A stretch of DNA of 13,057 nt from Chrysochromulina parva. Its lineage: Eukaryota; Haptophyta; Prymnesiales; Chrysochromulinaceae. The stretch covers positions 1 to 13,057 of the forward strand of contig PJAB01001651.1 in NCBI GenBank assembly GCA_002887195.1. The letters are read 5' to 3'. This document shows positions 1 to 7,749 of the stretch, in pieces; position 1 is the first letter of the stretch; every line of letters begins with the position of its first letter. A program made the translations under genes and the position numbers. A model generated the notes under the pieces. It did no database searches. It was not told the DNA's origin and saw only the letters and a list, made by a program, of their open reading frames with translations.

Positions 1-836
1 CCCACGTGGTTAGAGCGAGGCAGTCACTGTCCCTTCGCTTCCTGAACCTCTGCGCGTTGCCTAGTGCCTGAACGATAATAAAGATGATTCACGACAAACG
101 AGCGTTGGCCAAGCTCAACAGGCGCCCCCGCGCCCGCCCGCGCGCCCCGTCCCACAGCGCACGTCGTGTACCGTCACGCGTCCGGGACGTCGATGTGTTT
201 CGCTTTCGGGGGCCTTCTCGTCGGCACTTGCAGAACGTGTTTAAGCCGGCAGCGTGCGAGAGAACTTTGTAATTTACCAAGCAACCTACACGGCTCACGG
301 CAGCGTGCTAGTCGGTTATCCCAATGAGCGGACCCAGGAGCAACCCGGTGAAAAGCGCCCCTGGACAGGCGGGGTACGCGGTTGCCGCTTGCTTGCTTGC
401 TTGCGGTAGCGGCGCGTAGGCCGGTAGCGACGGTACTATGTACATTCGCACAGTCACGACTCACGAGAGCCACGACGGTCGACCGTCCCCTTCTCCCCCA
501 ACCCCCATACACCGCTCACCCCGGCGGGCGAGTCTGACGCACACGCAGCTGTATGCAGAGCACAGAGGTTTCAAGTTCAAGTTACTACATAAACAGCAGA
601 CAACTTGAACTTGAACTTGAACTTGAACTCAGAGGTTTCAAGTTTGGGAGGTCAAGTTTCAAGTTTGTGAGGCTGCACCCAGCTCCGTCCCTCCGCGGCG
701 ACTGCACGGCGCCGTGCGCGACATTTCCATGGTGCCGCATATCCCTTTTCAAGGTGGCCACAGCACACGCCGGCTCACCATCAAATTGAATCGACCGCTA
801 CCAAAGCCTCCGAAAATCTTTCCTATTCCGAGACCC
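1..836. other. Left intergenic/leader region, no supported gene
   Basis: No convincing coding sequence is visible. The short open frames on both strands have low-complexity Arg/Ala/Pro-rich translations typical of GC-rich non-coding DNA. The stretch holds an AATAAA at 77-82, which could be a poly(A) signal of a gene off the left edge. It also holds a (CTTG)n run near 388-402 and the hexamer repeat cluster at 563-670. The last ~110 bases before 837 are distinctly more AT-rich than the following coding sequence, which fits a 5' leader of the F-box/LRR gene. Confidence 0.5.
563..670. repeat. ACTTGA-type hexamer repeat with inverted partner
   Basis: AACTTG is repeated four times plus AAC at 602-628. 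The reverse-complement motif TTCAAGTTCAAGTT occurs upstream at 570-583, so the two arms can pair as a stem of about 14 bp around a loop of ~18 bases. A 15-base direct repeat, CAGAGGTTTCAAGTT, occurs at 563-577 and again at 630-644. Further TCAAGTTT copies follow at about 652-665. The block lies roughly 170-270 bases upstream of the preferred start of the F-box/LRR gene. It could be an expanded microsatellite or a cluster of binding sites. Confidence 0.75.
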
Positions 837-2197
837 ATGCTCCCTGTGCGCCCCTCGTCGTCGCCATGCGTTGGCGTGTTTGAGCGTCTGGCGCAGGCCC
901 TGCCAGAGCTGTTGCCCTTGGTGATCAGCTTTCTTGGACCAGCCCTAGCGATGAGACTCGCGGCAACGAGTTCGAAGCTGAACGCGGCCTACCGGAGTGC
1001 GCCATGGCAGCGCCTGGTTTTTGTCGATCCCGGGCCGCCAAGGCCGTCGAAGGAGCAGATTTTGGGGCTGGTCCGCAGTGCTGTCCATTCTGTCAAGGAC
1101 CTGCGGCTGCGCCTCGTCACCGCAGGCGCCCGCTGCTGGGACGGGGCCGAGCTGGCCGAGCTGTTGCACGGCAAGGCGAGCTCTCTACAGCGGATCGAGC
1201 TCACGCATGCGTACGGCATATCCGATGAGACCGTCTGCTTGCTTGCGGCCTGCGAGTCGTTGCAGAGCGTGGTGCTGCAGTGCTCGGGGACGCACCGTCT
1301 CAGCGAGCGCGCACTGCGAGCGCTGCTGGCACAGCCGAGCCTGCGCGAGCTGCGGGTGATGGCCCCTGGGGTGCGGCTGAGCGACGAGGGCATGGCGGCC
1401 CTCTTCACAGAGGCACGGCGAGGCACCCTCACGCACGCGCATATCGGTAGCGACGCCCCGGCCAACGCGCTGCTCACGCGAGGCGAGGTGGCCCTGGCAT
1501 TGGAATGGGCGAGCCCGGCCGTGTGTGCCCATTTGGCGGCATGCCCCTGCCTCGAGCGCGTGACAATTGACACAGACCTACCGTCGTTGCGTGAGCTGCT
1601 CGCCGGGGCCCCTCTGCTGCCGTTACTCGCGCTCGAGGTGAGGCTCTGGTGTCCCTCGACGCAGATCTTGGCCGACTGCCTGCGCGCCTTCACCCCGCCG
1701 CCCGCGACGCTGGTCTCGCTCGTCATTCGACTGCATGGCGAGCCAACCGGGGGTGGTGGCGGCGACGGCGACGGTCACGATGGCAGACGCACGCTGCGCT
1801 CGCTCGTGCAGTCGATGCTCCATCAGGCGAAGCAGGCGGCCCCTCTCGTGACCGGGGCGAGCGAGGCCGAGGCCGAGGGCGCGCAGCCGCTGCATCTCAT
1901 GCTGCACTTGCCGCGCCACCTGGTCCGCTGGTCCACCGCCGATCTGGAGCTGCCAGGTGTGAACGTGCAGATGGGGCCTATCTCGAGTTGTCCTTCGAGA
2001 ACGTGTTTGTCTTCCATGCCCATGCTTTTAATTTTGCCCTACTCTTAGCGGTTGACCCCCCTACCGCTCAAGAGGCTCAGACGAAACCGGGCGCCCAGTG
2101 GGAGGCGCAGATGGACATGAAGTACGATGCCAGATGCAGATGTACAGATGGTCTCCACATCGAGCTGTCCATCGGAAAGGTTGGGCTTCAGAGGTGA
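837..2197 (+). CDS. F-box-like / leucine-rich-repeat protein (two exons proposed)
   Basis: Residues ~17-60 resemble an F-box: LPELLPLVISFLG, then an Ala/Leu-rich helix, then PWQRL. This is followed by degenerate LRRs of the FBXL/AMN1 kind (LQRIELTHAYGISDETV, LQSVVLQCSG, LRELRVMAPG). Such proteins usually act as SCF ubiquitin-ligase substrate receptors; that role is inferred. The ATG at 837 is preferred because the in-frame sequence from the earlier ATG at 729 is AT-rich and leader-like; 729 remains possible. The unspliced frame stops at 2046-2048, immediately after a T-rich tract ending CTCTTAG that looks like a 3' splice site. Removing 1957-2048 (CCAG|GTGTGA donor, phase 1) joins to a frame ending in TGA at 2197 with tail DGLHIELSIGKVGLQR, giving about 422 aa. 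A Gly/Asp-rich linker lies near 1748-1782. The F-box call is moderate, the LRR call fair and the 3' end uncertain. Confidence 0.6.
1957..2048 (+). other. Probable intron in the F-box/LRR gene
   Basis: This is a 92-base segment with a GTGTGA donor after CCAG and an acceptor TTTTGCCCTACTCTTAG. The T-rich end is out of character with the surrounding GC-rich coding sequence, and TTTTAAT could serve as the branch region. Its removal keeps an open frame (phase 1) to a TGA at 2195-2197. An alternative acceptor at 2147 (GTACAG) would also be in frame. Confidence 0.5.
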
Positions 2198-2716
2198 GTT
2201 TGAGAGGACTGATGCACCCAACACGCCCGTTTAGGTACTTCTAGTACTATAGATGACTATAGATACTCTTGTGAGTTGTGTGGTGTAGGCTGTAGCTCTG
2301 TAGGGGCGGACGCGGTGACCGGGCGGGAGTTCCGAGTCGCGTCGCGGCTCGCGCTAGCTGATAGTCGCTCCGCTCTCTAAGCTGTCTCTATAGTGCTTAG
2401 TCACCCGCGGACGACGGCGTGGACGGTGGAGACGCGGTAGTGGAGACGTGTGAGGAGGAAGTCTCCGTTTAGCGGCCCGTGGCGGTCGACGAGCCGTTTT
2501 CTCTTTAGTCTTTTCAACCCGTTCGGGGGTCCGGCTCGCGCCCGGCACCAGGTGCCGTCACGGACAGTGGGTACGCGGTAATAACACCGCCTAATGTGAG
2601 GAGGAAGTTAGTACAGTGGACTGTGTCCACCGGCACGGCGCTTGATGTAACCTTACGTGCATGCCGACCGGGGTGACCAACGGGGATAGCGGGATACCGA
2701 ATCGGCAGCAGTGCCT
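2198..2716. other. Convergent intergenic region with short hairpins
   Basis: No gene is seen here; the 3' ends of the F-box/LRR gene and the minus-strand DUF3598 gene face each other. It contains a tandem ACTATAGAT pair at 2246-2264 and a 14-base direct repeat TGTGAGGAGGAAGT at 2449-2462 and 2595-2608. It also contains two perfect small palindromes: CGGCACC-A-GGTGCCG at 2543-2557 and GTGGAC-TGT-GTCCAC at 2616-2630. No AATAAA was found for either gene. Confidence 0.5.
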
Positions 2717-3616
2717 TCACTGCTCGAAAACCACGTACACCACGTCGGCAAGCTGCCCCTGCGCGTCCCAGTGCGCTTCGATCGTGTATAGAATGCGCGC
2801 TTTCGTCGAGCCGTCGCTCTTGGGCCACCATGCGGCGGCGCTGCTAAACGGCTCGTCAGCGACTCGCTTCCTCGGCGAGACGATGGCGACTCCGTCGGGA
2901 CACAGGAGCAAGACATCAGATGCACCGACGTTCGCCATTCTGGTGCTTTCCCACCCCATGCTCGAGATCTCGCGCTGCACGAGATTGGCGCGGATAGCGT
3001 GGCCACGGCCCGCGCTGCTTCGGACGCTGATCCCCGCCTCGGCCAGCGCCGCGGCAAGGCCTGCACTGTCCGACGCGGCCGCATCGGTGCCATCTGACCA
3101 GAAGTCGCTTGGGTAGCTGGGGAAGGGCTTGCGTGCATCCTCGCGAATAGTCGAGAGCTGCACGAGATCGCCCGCAGCGGAGTGGATGGCGCCTACACTC
3201 ATACGGAGGTCCTCGCCATGGTGCAGGAAGAGCTCGACGGCGCATGGCTGCTGGCCAACGACCGAGCGCTTCATGCACCACGCGGCGGGTCCACGCGCAG
3301 GCAGGAGGAGCGTCGTCATATCCGCCGAGGACGGGTGCGTCAGCCCGTCGGCTGCGCTGTGCTCAGCCTCGGTGATGCGCCAAGGACCGCAGCGGGGACC
3401 CTCGCTCACCGTGCCGCGCTCATCACCGTAGTGATACACGACACCCATGTCGATGGCGTCGTCAGTCACAGGGGTGAAGGTCCTCTCGGCGCGGAAGCAC
3501 TCTTTGAGCGTTCCATCGGGCAGCCAGCGGCACCAGAGTGCATGCCAGCGGCGAGCCGTCGTGCGGTAGAGGAAGTTGCTGAAGTGCGCGCGCTTTAGCT
3601 CCTGCACATCCGCCAT
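2717..3616 (-). CDS. DUF3598 / calycin-like protein
   Basis: About 299 residues from the ATG at 3616 (MADVQELKRAHF). The protein matches the pattern of the DUF3598 family found in cyanobacteria and algae. It opens with a Trp-rich HALWCRWLPDGTLKECFRA and RTFTP, followed by GPWRI, GLTHPSS and MTTLLLP. Next come AVELFLHHGEDLRMSVG and STIREDARK, and the C-terminal part has LLLCPDGVAI, PF and a closing beta-rich stretch. Members are predicted to have a lipocalin/FABP-like barrel related to bilin-lyase folds; no enzymatic function is established, so none is assigned. The frame stays open upstream to 4060, but that part overlaps the divergent rhamnosidase and has no family similarity. An alternative upstream Met (MNFFCAESAF) exists. 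A pyrimidine tract ending TTTCAG just upstream suggests a 5' exon, so a short targeting leader could be missing from this model. Confidence 0.7.
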   Translation of the reverse strand: MADVQELKRAHFSNFLYRTTARRWHALWCRWLPDGTLKECFRAERTFTPVTDDAIDMGVVYHYGDERGTVSEGPRCGPWRITEAEHSAADGLTHPSSADMTTLLLPARGPAAWCMKRSVVGQQPCAVELFLHHGEDLRMSVGAIHSAAGDLVQLSTIREDARKPFPSYPSDFWSDGTDAAASDSAGLAAALAEAGISVRSSAGRGHAIRANLVQREISSMGWESTRMANVGASDVLLLCPDGVAIVSPRKRVADEPFSSAAAWWPKSDGSTKARILYTIEAHWDAQGQLADVVYVVFEQ

Positions 3617-3864
3617 GCGGCGCGGCGGTGTGAAGGCACTCTCTGCGCAGAAAAAGTTCATGTTTGCACCAATTACACTGAAACAGAAAACAAAGGGCGT
3701 GCTGGGACACACGATGTCACCTTGCGTTTCCGGCGTGATGTGCTCACTCGTCAATGTGAAAAAATTGACGAGACTCGAGCGAGCGTCCCCCCCGATAGCC
3801 CTTCCAGCAGCATGTTCTAGGCGGTCCCGCGCCCCTAGGGTGTTCTTGCTGCTGTGCTGCGCCG
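3617..3864. promoter_or_regulatory. Divergent promoter region with 9-bp dyad
   Basis: A stretch of about 248 bases separates the starts of the minus-strand DUF3598 gene and the plus-strand rhamnosidase gene. Within it, CTCGTCAAT (3747-3755) and ATTGACGAG (3764-3772) form a perfect 9-bp inverted repeat around an A-rich 8-base spacer. The layout suits a shared bidirectional promoter with a dimer-binding site. This is inference; no TATA box is evident. Confidence 0.4.
3678..3747 (-). other. Candidate 5'-leader intron of the DUF3598 gene
   Basis: On the minus strand a consensus donor GTGAGC (from 3747) is followed 70 bases later by CCCTTTGTTTTCTGTTTCAG, a textbook pyrimidine-tract acceptor ending at 3678. 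No convincing coding exon precedes it. A small ATG frame starting CTGCTGGAAGGG terminates before the donor, so this would most simply be a 5'-UTR intron. A second possible acceptor, TTTTTCTGCGCAG, lies nearer the ATG. Confidence 0.4.
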
Positions 3865-6800
3865 ATGCCGAGCTTTGCCGCACCACCACCCGGGCCGACA
3901 TGTGCCTTCCGACCGTTTCGCCTGCGCACAGAGGCGCGCACCAACCCACTCGGCGTGCAGACGGGGCGGCCGCGGCTCTCTTGGGCGCTCGAGGCGGCGA
4001 CCAGCCCTCCCGCCCGCGACGCCCGGCAGCACAGCTATCGCATCGAGTGCTTTGCTTCACAAAACGCCACCAAATTGCTCTGGGACAGTGGTCGCATCGA
4101 GAGCGCGGAGACGCTGCACGTGCCGTACGATGGGCCCCGGCTCACCTCCTCACAGCGAGTCTACTGGCGTGTGACAAGCTGGGACCGCCTGCCCGCTGTT
4201 GTGAAGGCGAGCGAGGCCACGAGCGGAGCCGTGCCCAATGCGGTGCCCGACTGCGAGCCCTCGCCTCTCGCGTGGTTTGAGACGGCCCTTCTCGACACGG
4301 CCGCCTGGCACGGCGCTGAGTGGATCGCGCGATATGCCGATCTGCCGAACGTATCCGAGTGCGATCTGTACGCACAGAGCCCGCGCAATCAGGCGCCACG
4401 CTTCCGACTCGAAGTGGAGGTGCCCACCACGGCGGTCGGAGTTCGTGCGTATGTGGGCGGGCTCGGCTACCATCGGCTCTTCGTGGACGGGAAGCGCGCG
4501 GGAGAGAGTGAGCTTGACCCGGGCTGGACGGCCGTTGAGAAGACGGTCCTGTACACATGCTTCGACTTGAGCGCCCAGATGACGGCCGGCGCGCGGCACG
4601 CCGTCGGGCTCGAGCTGGGCAACGGCTGGTGGAATCCGCTGCCGTTGCGCATGTGGGGCCATCTGAACTTGCGCGAGAAGCTCCTCGGTCGAGTGAACGG
4701 CACCCGGGAGCCCGTTGTGCGCGCTCTGTTCGTGGCCATCAATGCGGACGGCACCTCGACGCCGATGGCTTACACGAGTGCCAAGGACGGCCTGTGGAAG
4801 ACGGGCGGCTCGCCGACGACCTTCAACAACATCTACCTCGGGGAGAAGTTCGACGCGCGCGCGGCCGAGGTGAGCGCTGGCTGGGCTCAGCTCGGCTTCG
4901 ATGCGAGCGGCTGGGGCTCGCCCGTCGTTTCGGCCGAAGCGGCAAACCTCGGGCAGCTCGTCGCGCAGCCGATGCCGCCCGTCCGACGCCAGGAGACGCT
5001 TGCCGCGCGTGTCGTACAGAGGAGCACCGGCGCGGAGCCCTCAGGCAACACCGAGGACGTTGTGCTGTTCGACGTCGGGCGTAACATCGCCGGGGGCTGC
5101 ACTTACCGGCTCTCGGGACCGGCGGGCAGTGTGGTGAGGATGCGCTACGGTGAGCTGCTCGGACCCGACGGGAAGCTCAACGTGATGACCTCCGTCGCGG
5201 GACAGATCAAGGGTCCCAACCCTAACGCACCCTGCCAGCCGCCGCTCGCCTACCAAGCTGATGAGCTCACTCTCTCGGGGAGAGCCGGTGGCGACGAATG
5301 GAGCAGTGGCGCGTACTCGTGGCATGGCTTTCAGTTCGTCGAGGTACACCTTCCCGAGGGTGTGAAGCTCGAGGGCGATGTGCACTGCTACCCGATGCGC
5401 ACGGATGTCGAACTCGTGGCCAACGTGTCGACCTCCTCGCCTGCGCTCGATCGGCTGCACGTGCTCAATCGAAACACCTTTGACGCCAACATGATGAGCG
5501 TGCAGAGTGACTGCCCGCACCGCGAGCGCTTCGGGTACGGTGGCGACGCCCTGGGCTGCGGCGAGGCCGGGCTCTCAATCTACGACTGGGAAGCGTTCTA
5601 CACGAAGCGCGTCCGCGACTTCAACGACGCGCAGCGCCAGGCCACTGATGCGAGCGGTGAGCTCATTGTCGGCTTCACCGAGACGGCGCCTTTTGTGGGC
5701 ATCTCGGATCGGGGCATCGGGCCCGCGGGGTCGGGCCCGATTGGCTGGCAGTCCTACCAGCCCGAGGCGCTGCTCTGGCTGTACAAGTATTACGGGGCGG
5801 TGGACATCTTGCACGAAGCGTTCAACGCGACGCATGCATTCGTGCGCATGCTCGATGGGGCGGGAACGGCCGTCGAGGGCGGCCTCGGCGATTGGATGCC
5901 CGTGGACGAGACCTCGACTGCGTTCACCGGCCTTGGCTTCCAGCGAATGAGCTACCTTGCCTTTGCCAACATCAGCTCGATCGTGGGAGCCCCGGCGCTC
6001 GAGGACGAGTACAATGCCAAGGCGAAGGCCGTGGCGCGGACGCTGAACGCACGATTCCTTGATGAGAGCACCGGCGTCTATCGCACGGCGGCAGCTGCAG
6101 GCGGGGCTCGGAATGACACGCAGTGCGGGCAGGGCATGGCCCTCTTCACGCAGCTGTGCCCCGATGCAGCCGCCTGCGAGCTCGCGCACCAGGTGCTCGT
6201 CGACAATGCGCGGCACGCGACAGCGTACCTGCCCAACGCCTGCGAGGGGAGCCAAGCGCTCCCGCGATGCGCAGACGCCAAGGGCGGGGCGGGTGCGCAC
6301 CTGACGGCGGGCCTGTTTGGCATCAAATGGGTGCTGATGAGCCTGGCCGATGGCGGGGAGAATGATCTCGTGATGGAGATGCTCACGCAGCAGACGTACC
6401 CGTCGTATGGATGGATGCTCAACAATCCCTTTGGGAATGCGACCACGCTATGGGAATCTTGGTTCTTTTCCGACAACACCTTCTCGCACAACCACCCAAT
6501 GTTCGCGTCGAGCGAGGTGTGGCTGCTTCAGAGCGTAGCCGGCATTCAGCCCCACCCGGAGGCGAAAGGCATGGATCGGGTGCTCATCAAGCCGGCGCCG
6601 CCGACGAAACTCGATGCATGCCAGGCGGCCTTTATGACCCCGCGAGGGCGTATTGCAGTCTCTTGGAGGCGTCTGAGCCACAGCGGCGACAAGGGCGAGG
6701 AGGTGCACGACTGCGGCAGGGCCCGAGCGCCATTCGCGCTCAATGTGAGCATCCCGCCGAATGTGGTCGCCACTGTCCACGTGCCAAGCGCCTCCTGGTC

Positions 6801-7008
6801 TGTGCACGAGCTCGGCGGGCTCGATGTGGCCGGTGGCCGACGAATCACGTCATCGCGTCGCCGAGCCGTCCTCCCTGAGGGCTGTGCCGCGGGCGGCGGC
6901 GTGGCGCGCTCGGTGGTGCTCGATATTGGGAGTACGCGTTCGAGACGGAGGTGTGGTTGTAACAAGTACAAATTCACCACGCGACGGATCGAGAAGGACT
7001 GCTATTAG
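3865..7008 (+). CDS. Alpha-L-rhamnosidase, glycoside hydrolase family 78
   Basis: A single frame of 1047 codons with bacterial GH78 architecture; the enzyme hydrolyses terminal alpha-L-rhamnose from glycosides or polysaccharides by inversion. The N-terminal sandwich begins at residue ~18 (LRTEARTNPLG, RPRLSW, LWDSGRIES, YWRVTSWD). The Bac_rhamnosid_N domain follows (VGGLGYHRLFVDGKRAG, ELDPGWT). The (alpha/alpha)6 barrel carries the family acidic set: D549, E554 and D561 in SDCPHRERFGYGGD, with the spacing of B. subtilis-type RhaB (D567/E572/D579), and E864 in TTLWESW, the expected general-base position. SHNH follows. All key residues are present, so activity is likely. Nine N-glycosylation sequons are present, but no signal peptide follows the ATG. 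The frame is closed upstream by a TAG at 3796-3798. The last ~24 residues are Arg/Cys-rich and unlike the family, apparently because of a frame slip near 6930. Intronless bacterial-type structure suggests, but does not prove, ancient transfer from bacteria. Confidence 0.92.
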   Translation: MPSFAAPPPGPTCAFRPFRLRTEARTNPLGVQTGRPRLSWALEAATSPPARDARQHSYRIECFASQNATKLLWDSGRIESAETLHVPYDGPRLTSSQRVYWRVTSWDRLPAVVKASEATSGAVPNAVPDCEPSPLAWFETALLDTAAWHGAEWIARYADLPNVSECDLYAQSPRNQAPRFRLEVEVPTTAVGVRAYVGGLGYHRLFVDGKRAGESELDPGWTAVEKTVLYTCFDLSAQMTAGARHAVGLELGNGWWNPLPLRMWGHLNLREKLLGRVNGTREPVVRALFVAINADGTSTPMAYTSAKDGLWKTGGSPTTFNNIYLGEKFDARAAEVSAGWAQLGFDASGWGSPVVSAEAANLGQLVAQPMPPVRRQETLAARVVQRSTGAEPSGNTEDVVLFDVGRNIAGGCTYRLSGPAGSVVRMRYGELLGPDGKLNVMTSVAGQIKGPNPNAPCQPPLAYQADELTLSGRAGGDEWSSGAYSWHGFQFVEVHLPEGVKLEGDVHCYPMRTDVELVANVSTSSPALDRLHVLNRNTFDANMMSVQSDCPHRERFGYGGDALGCGEAGLSIYDWEAFYTKRVRDFNDAQRQATDASGELIVGFTETAPFVGISDRGIGPAGSGPIGWQSYQPEALLWLYKYYGAVDILHEAFNATHAFVRMLDGAGTAVEGGLGDWMPVDETSTAFTGLGFQRMSYLAFANISSIVGAPALEDEYNAKAKAVARTLNARFLDESTGVYRTAAAAGGARNDTQCGQGMALFTQLCPDAAACELAHQVLVDNARHATAYLPNACEGSQALPRCADAKGGAGAHLTAGLFGIKWVLMSLADGGENDLVMEMLTQQTYPSYGWMLNNPFGNATTLWESWFFSDNTFSHNHPMFASSEVWLLQSVAGIQPHPEAKGMDRVLIKPAPPTKLDACQAAFMTPRGRIAVSWRRLSHSGDKGEEVHDCGRARAPFALNVSIPPNVVATVHVPSASWSVHELGGLDVAGGRRITSSRRRAVLPEGCAAGGGVARSVVLDIGSTRSRRRCGCNKYKFTTRRIEKDCY

Positions 7009-7143
7009 AAAGTGCTATTAGAATTTCTCATGCGACACGCAGCTTTGACGAAACTCAATCTTCGGGGAAGTCTTCACGCAAATCAGCGCACGCCGCGGCA
7101 AGAATGGAAGCAGCACATTGAAAGCAGCAGTTGGTCATCGGCA

Positions 7144-7749
7144 ATGGCGTTGGTCTTGGCCACTTGGTCGCTCACTTTTGCCACCTCGCTAATCAGCTCA
7201 CAAACAGGGAGCAGATGTATTTTTGCGTCCATCAACAAGCCAACGATGCTCCCTAAGCTGTCAGCACAGCGCCACTTGAATGCGGTGATCATGGGCGGCT
7301 TCGGAGGAGGAGGATCAAAGGGGACACAAGAGAGGAAGGCTAAGACGCCCAAGCCTGGCGATAGCACAGCCAAACAGAGCTGGGAGCTCTTTAGACAGTT
7401 ACGTGACTCCGACAAAGTGCAAGCAACAACAGTCTTCGCTCGTTTGCCGGACGACGATGCCAAATGGTTGAACGTTGGTGGCGTAATTGTCGAGGCACCG
7501 GGAAACCGCCAGCAGGCGGTCAACCAGAACAAGCGGCTCATACTAGAGCACGCGGCGAGGCTGCATCCCAGGCTGGCCTTGCGGTCACGTGAGCTTGTGT
7601 GCGGCTACATCGAAACCGGTGAGGCACCCGGCGAGGTCGTTTACCTCACAAAGTGCGATGTGCCACCCGAGCTTCGTTCTGGCTTTCAGGGCCTGCCGGA
7701 CATCAAATCAGGAATGTACATGATCCAGGGCGGGATCAAAGCTCGCTGA
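7144..7749 (+). CDS. Small conserved protein, probably plastid-targeted, HHL1-like
   Basis: About 201 residues. The frame is open from 7012, but the ATG at 7144 has a good context (GCAATGG) and begins a hydrophobic leader MALVLATWSLTFATSLI, then a basic, Ser-containing stretch. This resembles a bipartite signal plus transit peptide of secondary-plastid algae. The ATG at 7030 has a weak context and gives no sensible N-terminus. The mature part begins near GGFGGGGSKGTQ. It continues with VFARLPDDDAKWLNVGGVIVE, a basic helix QNKRLILEHAARLHP, ELVCGY and PPELRSGFQGLP. The layout recalls plant and algal chloroplast proteins of the HHL1 type (photosystem II protection), but that family link is from memory and weak. 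Function is left open. It starts ~135 bases after the rhamnosidase stop on the same strand, with its own leader. Confidence 0.6.
   Translation: MALVLATWSLTFATSLISSQTGSRCIFASINKPTMLPKLSAQRHLNAVIMGGFGGGGSKGTQERKAKTPKPGDSTAKQSWELFRQLRDSDKVQATTVFARLPDDDAKWLNVGGVIVEAPGNRQQAVNQNKRLILEHAARLHPRLALRSRELVCGYIETGEAPGEVVYLTKCDVPPELRSGFQGLPDIKSGMYMIQGGIKAR

Noticed and set aside
388..402. CTTG tetramer run as a CRISPR or mobile-element sign
   Set aside because: It is a very short simple repeat with no spacers, terminal repeats or transposase nearby.
174..512. 112-codon minus-strand open frame near the left edge
   Set aside because: No recognisable motif, poor composition, and no supporting splice or start context.
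989..1726. Long open frame on the minus strand (245 codons)
   Set aside because: It is antisense to the F-box/LRR gene and its Ser/Arg/Ala-rich translation has no domain. This is a GC-bias shadow.
3617..4060. N-terminal extension of the DUF3598 frame
   Set aside because: It overlaps the rhamnosidase start, lacks family similarity, and contains an evident pyrimidine-tract splice acceptor.
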